From: Pseudomonas sp. Fl4BN1
Lineage (GTDB): Bacteria; Pseudomonadota; Gammaproteobacteria; Pseudomonadales; Pseudomonadaceae
Direction of reading: 5' to 3'
DNA: 64,000 nt
Assembly: GCF_009908285.1 (NCBI RefSeq)
Contig: NZ_JAAARM010000027.1
Span: 1 to 64,000, forward strand
The notes under the pieces are model-generated. The model was not told where the DNA came from. It ran no database searches and saw only the letters and a program-made list of their open reading frames with translations. How positions within the stretch are numbered: the stretch's first letter is position 1; the number at the start of each line of letters is the position of its first letter. The translations under genes were made by a program, and so were the position numbers. Positions 40,985-48,193 of the stretch are shown in pieces.

Positions 40985-41656
40985 TGCAGCTGCTGGTCTC
41001 CGACGGCCATGCAGTTCTCGATCCAGACCGCATTGATTTCTGACGGCAGCTTGGCGGGCTTCTTTTTCAATGTGCCGCAGACAATGGCGCTGTACAGGGT
41101 GCCGGCCTTGTTGGCCGCCATCAGCAGGCGGAACAGCTGACCGCGGGCTGGCAGGGGCGGTGGGGCCAGCACGTCGAAGCGGTCGAGGACCAGGAAGCGC
41201 AGGCCTGAATGCTCTGCGATGGCCAGGGCCAGCAGGGCGTCGACACGCCTGCGCTCCGACTTCGACAGCAGCGTGTAGGTGCGCCCGCCGGCGGTGATCT
41301 GTACCAGTGGCCAGCCGGCAACCTGTGACCCCTTGGCCAAGCTGTCATTGAAGGGCTTCAAAGCGCCGGCCAGGATCTCGCCCGGGATGCCATCGGGTGC
41401 CAGCAGGTCAGCAATCAGGGTCCAGGCCTTGAGGTCGGATTGCATCTTCCAGACGCTTGAGCATTGCGTCGGTCAACGGCTCGCCAGCGGACTTGTCCTG
41501 GGCGCTCAGGTCACGGCCGGCCTGTTCGGCTTCTGTGAACGTCTTCTGGTCGTTGACCTGGGTACGGGCCGGCAGGCTGTAGGCCTCGTTCGCTTTCTTG
41601 AGCTCCATTTGGGCGGTGGCCAGCTTGGCCGTGTCGGCGGAGCGAATTCGCTGCAC
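40976..41656 (-). pseudogene. C-terminal fragment of a phage SMC/RecF-like AAA ATPase, frameshifted
   Basis: On the reverse strand, AKLATAQMELKKANEAYSLP (about 41630 down) leads into a coiled coil, then after a frameshift near 41440 continues as SDLKAWTLIADLLAPDGIPG, YTLLSKSERRRVDALLALAI (signature-like) and LRFLVLDRFDVLAPP (Walker B-like), ending near INAVWIEN. This is the order of the C-terminal part of phage SMC-like ATPases. The N-terminal P-loop part is absent. The break in frame and the tail-to-tail junction at about 40980 show decay. Confidence 0.6.
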
Positions 41657-41657
41657 C

Positions 41658-41892
41658 CTTTAGATGGACCGCAGCTACAGTCACCCTCGCAGCCGCAGCT
41701 GCACCCGGAGTAATCCAGGGTGCACCAGCCTTCTTGCTCAACTTCCCCCTCTTGGGTGATCGAGTAGCCATCGAGCCAAAGCACTGGGATAGGGACTGGA
41801 AGGATGTTTGGGGCTTCCTGCGAGCAGCCATGAAAGAAGTGGATAATCAGGATCAACAGTCGCTATGGCAGGTTATTTACGCGGAAAAATAA
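41658..41892 (+). pseudogene. C-terminal remnant of an unknown protein
   Basis: A frame without a good start reads AAAAAPGVIQGAPAFLLNFP, then GDRVAIEPKHWDRDWKDVWG and FLRAAMKEVDNQDQQSLWQV, ending IYAEK at a TAA at 41890. Composition looks protein-like, with a hydrophobic stretch then a charged tail. The 5' part appears replaced by the ATPase fragment at about 41657. Family not recognised. Confidence 0.3.
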
Positions 41893-41979
41893 GAAAGTGC
41901 AGCGTAATATATTGACATGGCGGGGGGACGGTACTTATTCCCATAATGCACAAGTAACGCGAAACGCACAGCTAACTCA

Positions 41980-42006
41980 AAACCCGGCCATCGAGCCGGG
42001 TTTTTT
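41980..42006 (+). terminator. Terminator upstream of the DUF3015 gene
   Basis: AAACCCGGC-CATCGA-GCCGGGTTT hairpin with six T residues. Confidence 0.88.
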
Positions 42007-42100
42007 GTCTGCTTTTAATCGACAGTCTCTGCGTCTTTATATCTTTGCTACGCTCAAGCTGCATTTATCTTTTGTACCAACAGTATTGAGGGGAAAAAAT

Positions 42101-42610
42101 ATGGAGATTTTCAACCTTGTAAAGGTTGTTTCCTTAAGTGCGCTGATGCTGACAGCAGTATCAACATACGCGGATACACCTAAAAAAAGCGCTGGTTGTG
42201 GTTGGGGTAATATGCTGTTTGAAGGACAGAAAGGCCTTGGTCCATATGTTTTTGCCTCTACTACCAACGGCACTCTAGGCAATGCTACCTTCGGCATGAC
42301 CTCCGGCACGAACGGCTGCGATACGAGCAAGCCTATGGGATATGGTGGTCACTCGCTGCTCGCCATGAATGGAATGCTGGATGGTATTGCCGAGGACATG
42401 GCGAGAGGCAAGGGTGAATATCTGGATAGTTATTCAGCTTTGTTGGGTGTTGATCAGAAAGACCAAGCCTATTTTGCGAAAGTGACGCATGCGCATTACG
42501 GAGAGATATTCAGTGCTCATAATCTCTCTAGCGAGCAAGTTCTAAGCCGGACGCTGGCGGTCATGAGTAAAGATGCGGTATTGATGCGTTATTCCAAGCA
42601 GCCAGCGTGA
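42101..42610 (+). CDS. DUF3015 family secreted protein
   Basis: The 169-residue product has a signal peptide (cleavage after TYA, about 23) and matches the DUF3015 pattern: SAGCGWGNMLFEGQKGLGPY, STTNGTLGNATFGMTSGTNG, and two Cys that may pair. DUF3015 proteins are periplasmic and of unknown function. GAGGGG lies 7 bp before ATG. It has its own terminators on both sides. Codon use looks less GC-rich than the core genes, consistent with the acquired region. Confidence 0.82.
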   Translation: MEIFNLVKVVSLSALMLTAVSTYADTPKKSAGCGWGNMLFEGQKGLGPYVFASTTNGTLGNATFGMTSGTNGCDTSKPMGYGGHSLLAMNGMLDGIAEDMARGKGEYLDSYSALLGVDQKDQAYFAKVTHAHYGEIFSAHNLSSEQVLSRTLAVMSKDAVLMRYSKQPA

Positions 42611-42706
42611 CCGTATCGCTGTGCAAATGAAGTCCTGTTCTAGCGACAGGCCATCCGGGCTAATTTTCGGGTGACGTACAACCCCTGTGCCTCTAATGCA
42701 TACCGA

Positions 42707-42729
42707 CCCCGCCTAGTGCGGGGCTTTTT
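42707..42729 (+). terminator. Terminator after the DUF3015 gene
   Basis: CCCCGC-CTAGT-GCGGGG followed by CTTTTTA. Confidence 0.82.
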
Positions 42730-42756
42730 ATTGCCTCAGTTTCACCTGTAGCCAGG

Positions 42757-42891
42757 ACAGCCCCTTGGGATAGCTTGGGCGTCGATAGCCGGATTGTGCG
42801 ACGCACGGAATCAACACCGGCAGCCCGCGCACTCTGCTCCATCAATGCTTACCGGGTGGCGCGAGACTGGATCAGCGAGATTGATGCATAG
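42757..42891 (+). pseudogene. Possible C-terminal remnant of a phage gene
   Basis: The frame reads TAPWDSLGVDSRIVRR, then STPAARALCSINAYRVARDW, and stops after ISEIDA at 42889. It has no start codon of its own and looks like the tail of a phage lysis-type gene, but I cannot name the family. Followed by the first 27-bp terminator repeat. Confidence 0.3.
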
Positions 42892-42953
42892 GGGGCGTTG
42901 ACGCTGTGAGGGGCTCTGGCGGACAGATCGGAAAGACGATCGCACCTATTCAG

Positions 42954-42980
42954 GGCCTCGATATTGATCGGGGCTTTTTC
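42954..42980 (+). repeat. 27-bp terminator repeat, copy 1
   Basis: GCCTCGAT-ATTG-ATCGGGGC with a TTTTT tail: a terminator hairpin identical over 27 bp to the copy at 45783. The two copies bracket the three-cassette array. Confidence 0.85.
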
Positions 42981-43063
42981 GTCTTGGGCTATGCCCAGGC
43001 CAGTGCATGGAACGTTATTGGCAGAGTGAGATTTTCAGGGATGGGACGTAGCTCATAAAAATA

Positions 43064-43079
43064 CTGGTTGCATATACAG
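43064..43079 (+). promoter_or_regulatory. LexA-type (SOS) box upstream of the cassette array
   Basis: CTGGTTGCATATACAG matches CTG-N10-CAG with TA before it and TG after it. On the plus strand TTGCAT (43068) and GATAGT (43091) are spaced 17 bp, giving a candidate promoter overlapped by the box and pointing toward the first cassette gene, 190 bp away. The rest of 42981-43189 has no gene; a reverse-strand frame ending at the box looks like a protein tail of unknown type. Confidence 0.6.
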
Positions 43080-43189
43080 TGTTTTGTTGAGATAGTCATT
43101 CCACTCCTCGAGCGCATCAGAAGCGAAAACCAGCATGTCGTTGGTGCTTACCTTCCTCGACTCGTGTGAAGGCCTTGAGCTTTGAGTAA

Positions 43190-43241
43190 TCGCCTTTGAG
43201 CGACATGAATGCGGACTGCTCCGCAAAAAATCATTCGACTC
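43190..43241 (+). repeat. Conserved 52-bp upstream element, copy 1
   Basis: First of three 52-bp copies (others at 43955 and 44716), each starting TCGCCTTTGAGCG and ending AATCATTCGACTC. It contains the hairpin GCGGA-CTGC-TCCGC at 43211-43224. A TAGG ribosome-binding site follows within 5 bp, then the ATG of the next gene. Probably a shared promoter/leader or a cassette boundary. Confidence 0.85.
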
Positions 43242-43253
43242 TTAGGTATGAAC

Positions 43254-43835
43254 ATGAAAGTAATCAAAAAAACTTTTTCTCCAGTTGCTCTGGCTGCTGT
43301 CTTGCTGGTTTCGGGTAATGCCGCTTTCGGCGCTGAAATGGTAGTAAACGGAAGTTTTGAGGCACCTGGTTGTGGCAATAACTGCATCCTGAACACTCCA
43401 GCTCAGGCCGACTTCGTAAATGGCTGGACGACCTTTCTGTCTGGTGTGGAGTACATGAACGTCAGGGCTTCGATCGGCAGTTCCGTGGCTGCCGATGGTG
43501 TGATGAGCGTTGACCTCGCCAACTACACCTATCTGAACGGCGGCGGCATTCAGCAGAACATCAATACCGTTGTTGGAGCCCGCTACCGCTTGACCTTCAG
43601 TGCCGGCAACTCCAAGTACGTGAATCGCACTGGCAACGGCATCATCAATCTCAAAGTGGCAGGGCAAACGACGAGCTTCGACACTCCTGTTGCAACCGGT
43701 GATGCAACTGTCTGGGAAACCAAAACCTACGACTTTACCGCGACCACTCCTCAAACGACTCTGAGCTTCTGGAACGATCAAGATCCAAATGCTCACTTCG
43801 CTTTCCTCGACAAGGTAAGCGTCACTCCTTTGTAA
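43254..43835 (+). CDS. Secreted DUF642-like beta-sandwich protein
   Basis: The 193-residue precursor has a signal peptide (cleavage after AFG or AFGA, about 26). The mature part begins AEMVVNGSFEAPGCGNNC and has SVDLANYTYLNGGGIQQNIN, then ARYRLTFSAGN and a C-terminal FAFLDKVSVTP. This follows the DUF642/galactose-binding-like pattern (NGSFE start, GGI-Q strand), so it may bind carbohydrate. I chose ATG 43254 (AGG 7 bp upstream) over ATG 43248. First gene of the cassette array; role unknown. Confidence 0.78.
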   Translation: MKVIKKTFSPVALAAVLLVSGNAAFGAEMVVNGSFEAPGCGNNCILNTPAQADFVNGWTTFLSGVEYMNVRASIGSSVAADGVMSVDLANYTYLNGGGIQQNINTVVGARYRLTFSAGNSKYVNRTGNGIINLKVAGQTTSFDTPVATGDATVWETKTYDFTATTPQTTLSFWNDQDPNAHFAFLDKVSVTPL

Positions 43836-43865
43836 GGGCGTCGTGACCAGTCCCAGAGCAAAAAG

Positions 43866-43893
43866 ACCGCCCGAAAGTGGGAGGTTTTTTTCT
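43866..43893 (+). terminator. Terminator after cassette gene 1
   Basis: ACCGCCC-GAAAGT-GGGAGGT (one mismatch) followed by a T run. Confidence 0.75.
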
Positions 43894-43954
43894 TAAATGG
43901 TCGACTGGTATTTCAGGCCAGTCGATTAGCTAGAAAGCCTTGAGCTTCAGCACA

Positions 43955-44006
43955 TCGCCTTTGAGCGGCATGAATGCGGACTGCGCCGCAAAAAATCATT
44001 CGACTC
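43955..44006 (+). repeat. Conserved 52-bp upstream element, copy 2
   Basis: Differs from copy 1 at only 2 positions (GAC to GGC, and CTC to CGC in the hairpin, which keeps GCGG/CCGC). The preceding GCCTTGAGCTT is also shared with copy 1. Confidence 0.85.
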
Positions 44007-44021
44007 AATAGGTCAATCCAA

Positions 44022-44663
44022 ATGAAAAAAGCTATCAGTGTTTCCCTGCTCGGTTTGTTGGCGCTTTTTGGTGCCAGCATGAGTGCCTTTGCTGACACAG
44101 CAATGTCCTGGAATTTGGCAAGGGATGTAATTCTGGCAAAGGAGAGTGCCCCACAAGGTTCTCCTTGGGCGTTTATGCAGAACTCGTCTGGTGTAAACAA
44201 GGCCGAAAACTACGTCCCATTGCCGTACTTCAAAGCCGACTCGTGCAGCAACCTCCCGGCTACATGCTGGATGGATCAAGTGTCTGGGGCACATGTGTCG
44301 GTTCACCTGAAACCTTACACCTACACGGCAAACGGCAGCTTTACCATTGCAGCTGGTGACGTGGCATTTCACCCAGGCCAGAACAGCCAGACGGTCATTC
44401 GTTGGGCCAGTCCTGTGGTGGGCGAGATCAATATTCTCGGGCGAGTAAGCAGCATTCACAACAGTTGCGGTGATGGCGTTGCTTGGTCTTTGAATCAAGG
44501 TGACACGGTTCTTCAGTCGGGTAGCTTGGTCAGAGGCAGCGGAGCGGTCTTTTCGGTCAGCAAAGTGCCTGTCACCAAATCGTCCGCCATTTACTTGGTT
44601 CTCGACAAGAAGGCCAACTACACCTGCGATACCAGCACTATCGACATTCTCATCACCAAGTAA
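44022..44663 (+). CDS. Secreted protein of unknown function, beta-sandwich-like
   Basis: The 213-residue precursor has a signal peptide (cleavage after SAFA, about 23). The mature protein has DTAMSWNLARDVILAKESAP and SPWAFMQN near the start, then FHPGQNSQTVIRWASPVVGE, INILGRVSSIHNSCGDG and a strand-rich end. The HPG...VIRW.SP..G motif is one I associate with repeated secreted beta-sandwich domains, but no enzyme motif is seen. Several Cys suggest disulfides. Gene is AGG-led and sits between the second and third 52-bp elements. Confidence 0.72.
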   Translation: MKKAISVSLLGLLALFGASMSAFADTAMSWNLARDVILAKESAPQGSPWAFMQNSSGVNKAENYVPLPYFKADSCSNLPATCWMDQVSGAHVSVHLKPYTYTANGSFTIAAGDVAFHPGQNSQTVIRWASPVVGEINILGRVSSIHNSCGDGVAWSLNQGDTVLQSGSLVRGSGAVFSVSKVPVTKSSAIYLVLDKKANYTCDTSTIDILITK

Positions 44664-44715
44664 TAACGGTGATGTAGCAGTACGTATGTCGACAACGCCA
44701 AGAGCGTCGAACTCA

Positions 44716-44767
44716 TCGCCTTTGAGCGACATGAAAGCGGAATCTCTCGCGAACAATCATTCGACTC
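44716..44767 (+). repeat. Conserved 52-bp upstream element, copy 3
   Basis: Same length and ends as copies 1 and 2 but more diverged in the middle (GCGGAATCTCTCGC, where a G-T pair keeps the four-base stem). Followed by TATAGG and the lectin gene. Confidence 0.8.
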
Positions 44768-44782
44768 TATAGGTGAAAAAAG

Positions 44783-45655
44783 ATGGCACCAAGCGGACCA
44801 CCACGCGTTCAATTTACCAACAATGGCAGCGCAATATTGCCTCCTCGGAACTCGATGAGCCCAGGCCAGTACTTGGAATCGCCGAGCAAGCGATTCAAGC
44901 TAATTCTTCAACCTGATATGAATTTGGCTCTGTACGACAATGGTGCCACGGTATGGGTTGCCGATTACAACAACCCTTACACGTACACCATCCGAAATCC
45001 GGTTGCGGCTGTTCCAAACTCGTTTTACATATTTGAGTCTGGGATTCTTGTCGACCATACCCGTAGTCGGAGCTGGAGTACTGTAAACAGCACCCCGCCG
45101 GACAGCGTTGATGCCGCTGCATATCGCAACTTTCTCCAGGTTCAGAATGACGGGAACATTGTGATCGTTGATTCTCGGGCTATCTGGAACGGCACACCAG
45201 GCATCCCACTTGACCCGGGTGGCAGCGCATTTCTATTCGGCGGCACGACTGAACTGCAGCTGGGAGTGCCTTACTTTGCAGGCGATGGTGCACTGATTTT
45301 CCAAGGGGACGGAAACGTCGTGAACTATGGCCCGAACTGGAGCGTTCGATGGGCGAGCTACACCCAAAACAAAGGCGCCGTTCGAGCGGTGTTCCAAAAT
45401 GACGGCAATTTCGTCGTGTACGCGGCGAATAACGTTCCGATCTGGCAGTCGGGGACCGGTGGCAACCCGGGCGCCACTCTGCGATTGCAGCCAAATGGCA
45501 GTCTGGCTATTGTCCAGGAAGTACCAGTCTGGGCTCGCTTTGGGTACACCCCAACGATCCGTCGACGGAAGGTCTACTACCCAGACAACACCAGCGCCGA
45601 GCATAACGGTACCGACCCATACCCAACCTACGGCCATATCGGCTGGGAGTTCTGA
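44783..45655 (+). CDS. llpA: Lectin-like bacteriocin (LlpA type)
   Basis: The 290-residue protein carries two monocot mannose-binding (B-lectin) domains. QxDxNxVxY-type motifs are at 43-51 (QPDMNLALY), 121-129 (QNDGNIVIV, Tyr lost), 174-182 (QGDGNVVNY) and 205-213 (QNDGNFVVY), with a degenerate one at 236-244. There is no signal peptide, as usual for LlpA. LlpA proteins kill related Pseudomonas by binding D-rhamnose/mannose on O-antigen and acting on BamA. Tandem domains and length fit; P. protegens Pf-5 carries such a gene in this part of its genome by my recollection. No immunity gene is expected. Confidence 0.87.
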   Translation: MAPSGPPRVQFTNNGSAILPPRNSMSPGQYLESPSKRFKLILQPDMNLALYDNGATVWVADYNNPYTYTIRNPVAAVPNSFYIFESGILVDHTRSRSWSTVNSTPPDSVDAAAYRNFLQVQNDGNIVIVDSRAIWNGTPGIPLDPGGSAFLFGGTTELQLGVPYFAGDGALIFQGDGNVVNYGPNWSVRWASYTQNKGAVRAVFQNDGNFVVYAANNVPIWQSGTGGNPGATLRLQPNGSLAIVQEVPVWARFGYTPTIRRRKVYYPDNTSAEHNGTDPYPTYGHIGWEF

Positions 45656-45782
45656 TCGCTCTCCACACGAGCTTGCGGTGTAATGCCCAATCTCACCCCG
45701 CGCAGATGAGGCGGGAGTAGCAAAAGGGTCGTGCCTGTCAGGGCGACCCTCTCACAAGCGAGAAGTCTCGCACCAATTTCAA

Positions 45783-45809
45783 GGCCTCGATATTGATCGG
45801 GGCTTTTTC
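45783..45809 (+). repeat. 27-bp terminator repeat, copy 2
   Basis: Identical to the copy at 42954, again a hairpin plus T run. It ends the cassette array and precedes the holin-like genes. A further hairpin GGGTCG/CGACCC lies at about 45726-45749. Confidence 0.85.
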
Positions 45810-45895
45810 ATTTTCGGCCCCCCCACGCCCATCGCTAAGACTGGGAGTGCTGCTGGGGCGGACCTATTTCAAACATGCCCCACGGAGTCGAGCGC

Positions 45896-46225
45896 ATGGA
45901 GTTTCTGTACCGCCTGCTCGACAGGCTGGATACCTGGTTTACCGCGGGGTTGGTTGGCGCGTTCGCCGCGAGCTGGTGGCACCGTGACGACTTGGTCGAC
46001 CGAAAGGCCTGGGCCGTCTTTATTTTCTCGGGTGCTGTATGCGCCCATTACCTGACCGGACTGGTAAGCGCTTACCTGGGAGTGGTCGAGCCCCGCAGCG
46101 TTGCCGGTATCGGTTTCTTGCTCGGCACCTTCGGCGGCTCGTTAATCGCCGCCATCACCCGGGCAATCAAAGCTGCTGACCTTTGGGCGTTCATTCGTTC
46201 GAAGTTCGGGGGAGGTGGCGCATGA
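45896..46225 (+). CDS. Phage-type small membrane protein (holin-like)
   Basis: The 109-residue product has three hydrophobic segments (about 12-30, 42-60 and 70-95) with the form FTAGLVGAFAASWWHRDDLV and VFIFSGAVCAHYLTGLVSAY. It resembles holin or holin-antagonist proteins of Pseudomonas prophages. I chose ATG 45896 because GGAG lies 8 bp upstream. It overlaps the next gene by ATGA. With the terminator just upstream, this is the start of a lysis-type module of which the lysin is missing. Confidence 0.68.
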   Translation: MEFLYRLLDRLDTWFTAGLVGAFAASWWHRDDLVDRKAWAVFIFSGAVCAHYLTGLVSAYLGVVEPRSVAGIGFLLGTFGGSLIAAITRAIKAADLWAFIRSKFGGGGA

Positions 46226-46566
46226 TCCTGGAACACGTTGCAACGTGGTCGGCTGGCCTGATCGCGCTATGGGCGACCTGGTGCTGTCTGAGCGGAAAGG
46301 TCCGCGACGGGGTGCTGGGTAAGTTGATCTACGCGACTATCGCGCTGAGCGGCTACGCGCTCCTGGTGCGCAACGACAGGCTGATCATGTCCCAGTCGGT
46401 GGCAGAGGCGACGTTGTACGCCTCCCTGGCCCTGGCCGGCCTCCGGCACGTCTTCATGGTCACGTACTGGCAGAGGGTGAAGGTCTGGCTATGCAGGGCG
46501 CTGAACTGTGAGCACTGTCGGCGCTGTGACAAGACGTCAGGTTGTATCGATCGTCCTGCCAAGTAA
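46222..46566 (+). CDS. Phage-type small membrane protein
   Basis: The 114-residue product has hydrophobic segments (about 8-25, 34-48 and 62-82) and a basic, Cys-rich tail (CRALNCEHCRRCDKTSGC). It is translationally coupled to the 45896 gene. The pair is familiar as neighbours in Pseudomonas phage lysis regions. Exact role is unknown. Confidence 0.62.
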   Translation: MILEHVATWSAGLIALWATWCCLSGKVRDGVLGKLIYATIALSGYALLVRNDRLIMSQSVAEATLYASLALAGLRHVFMVTYWQRVKVWLCRALNCEHCRRCDKTSGCIDRPAK

Positions 46567-46724
46567 GTCGTGATACTAGAGAGCATCATGGGAGATCAAT
46601 CGGGCGATCATGTCCACTTCTATAACGAAGGTCTGAGTTGTCGGGCGGCTAACCTTGTTAGTAAAGTCGCATTAACGCTTTAGCGCTTTAGCTGGCCCTT
46701 CTAGACCTCTTGTGGACACAGCCT

Positions 46725-47057
46725 ATGGCTCACTTGGACCACCTCGCCAATTACGTCAGTGCCATCCTGGGGTTGTCCTCGTCTCGCATCGGTAGTCTTG
46801 AGAAATCGAATCAAGAAACCTGGCTCGACCAGGGGTTCACAGTTACCGCGGAGGAGAAAACTTATGCCTTCGATGATGGTGCACTCATCAAGCGGCTAGC
46901 TGAGCAGGATAACTTTCCCAGCGACGCAGTCTGTGCTGAATGCTGGATTAGCTACGAAGTTGTTCGCCAGCCGCTCGACAAAATGGTCAGTCCTAGCCAC
47001 ATCAGCTTTAACAATGCCTGCCGGGAAGCCTATTGGCTTCGGTACTTCTCCGATTAG
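46725..47057 (+). CDS. Hypothetical protein (110 aa)
   Basis: The product MAHLDHLANYVSAIL... has no signal peptide or membrane segment and contains EETWLDQGFTV-like soluble stretches ending REAYWLRYFSD. No recognisable family. Ribosome-binding site is weak and base composition is unremarkable, so it may be a decayed phage gene. Confidence 0.4.
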   Translation: MAHLDHLANYVSAILGLSSSRIGSLEKSNQETWLDQGFTVTAEEKTYAFDDGALIKRLAEQDNFPSDAVCAECWISYEVVRQPLDKMVSPSHISFNNACREAYWLRYFSD

Positions 47058-47768
47058 TAGCCGAGTCTCCACCAGTGCTCCGCAACGTCTAGTCATGCGT
47101 GACACTTGCGCTGGTGGGAAGATTTGTAAACTCAGGCGATTCAGTCCCCCTAGGGTTGTAGAGCAACGGGCAAGTTCGCGGCGGGCATGGCCACATCTGT
47201 CTTACCTTCATTGCTCTTACTTCGACTTCACTGCTCACGACGCGCACGTCCATCTGCGCTTAAGGCATCCCCGACGTTGCGATTGCGATTTCAGCCCAGT
47301 GAAGGTCAGTTTCATTACGCAGGGTGTATTGGACAGACGCTTACAGTGTTTCGAATGTCGGGGAGCACTCTTTCTCATTTTCAGTGGAGGGCTGTCTCGG
47401 ATCAGAGGTGTTGGCATTCGTTGCCCGTCTGACGCACGTTTGCATGTCCCCGGAGACGCACAAAGTTGTCGAAGTTCCTCCGGCCTTGAGATCATTGCTG
47501 CAGTGATACCAACCAGCAAAGACAAGATCGACGGTCGTGTCATGCCGCCTCAGTTGTCGGCGCCGGACTCGCCGATCATCCGTTCTGAAGGGGTAGCCGG
47601 GAACGGCTCTTGACCGCGAATCGGCTTGGGGAGGAGGGCGAAGATATTCCGGACAAGGCCTGACACGAAAAGCCCGGCGCTGGGCCGGACTAGGGGATGT
47701 GGTCTATCAGGCCATCTGGTAACGCTCAAAAGGCCAGAGGGGCGCTACACAGGTGTTTCTGCGTTGCC
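47058..47768. other. Gene-poor stretch in the prophage scar
   Basis: 711 bp in which frames are short and do not look protein-like. A tail-like frame ends at about 47613 (PTSKDKIDGRVMPPQLSAPD), possibly a phage remnant, but the frame before it is not convincing. A GC hairpin of the terminator type lies at about 47668-47687. Confidence 0.45.
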
Positions 47769-47966
47769 TCAGTCATGCAGTAGCGAAGAGCCGTATTGGT
47801 TGTAGCTGTTGCTCAGCGCAGCCCCACCACCGCCTACATTCTGCTTCGAGTAACCGCCGCCAAGTTTGCAGCTATCTGAGAAACAAGAGTGCGTTGGCGC
47901 CGCAGAGCATGCATTCAGAAGCAGCGCTGTAGCCACCAAGATAACTTTGAAGTAACTCGACTTCAT
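47769..47966 (-). CDS. Small lipoprotein (65 aa)
   Basis: The product starts with a lipoprotein signal, ATALLLNAC (Cys20), followed by a Gly/Ser/Asn-rich mature region with two further Cys (CFSDSCKLGGG). GGGGGAGG precedes the ATG at 47966. Function unknown. Lipidation and strong ribosome-binding site make it likely real. Confidence 0.65.
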   Translation of the reverse strand: MKSSYFKVILVATALLLNACSAAPTHSCFSDSCKLGGGYSKQNVGGGGAALSNSYNQYGSSLLHD

Positions 47967-48096
47967 TTCAGTGCCTCCCCCAGAGCGAAGTAGCGGATCA
48001 ATCTCGGACAATCCTACGCCCTGCTATTAGGGAGCACACGGAAATCCGTGTATCCAAAGTGAAATGTTGACTCACCGAGAGCGACCCATCACAAAA

Positions 48097-48119
48097 AAGC
48101 CCGGTTCTGCACCGGGCTT
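48097..48119. terminator. Terminator-like hairpin
   Basis: AAGCCCGG-TTCTGCA-CCGGGCTT with T-rich flanks, between two minus-strand genes; likely stops the 48194 gene's transcript. Confidence 0.7.
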
Positions 48120-48193
48120 GGTTGTTTACAGTGGAGCCACACCTATTTCACTCGAACATGCCTCTTGCTTTCCTGCCAGCCAGTACTGGGTCG

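Noticed and set aside
43148..43396. Minus-strand frames across the 52-bp elements (starting MSLKGD) as true genes
   Set aside because: Two of the three stop within about 30 codons and the long one is antisense to the cassette 2 gene; kept only as a note on the element's origin.
47187..47432. 81-codon frame in the gene-poor stretch
   Set aside because: Ser/Arg-rich, no ribosome-binding site and no family likeness; treated as noise or decayed phage DNA.
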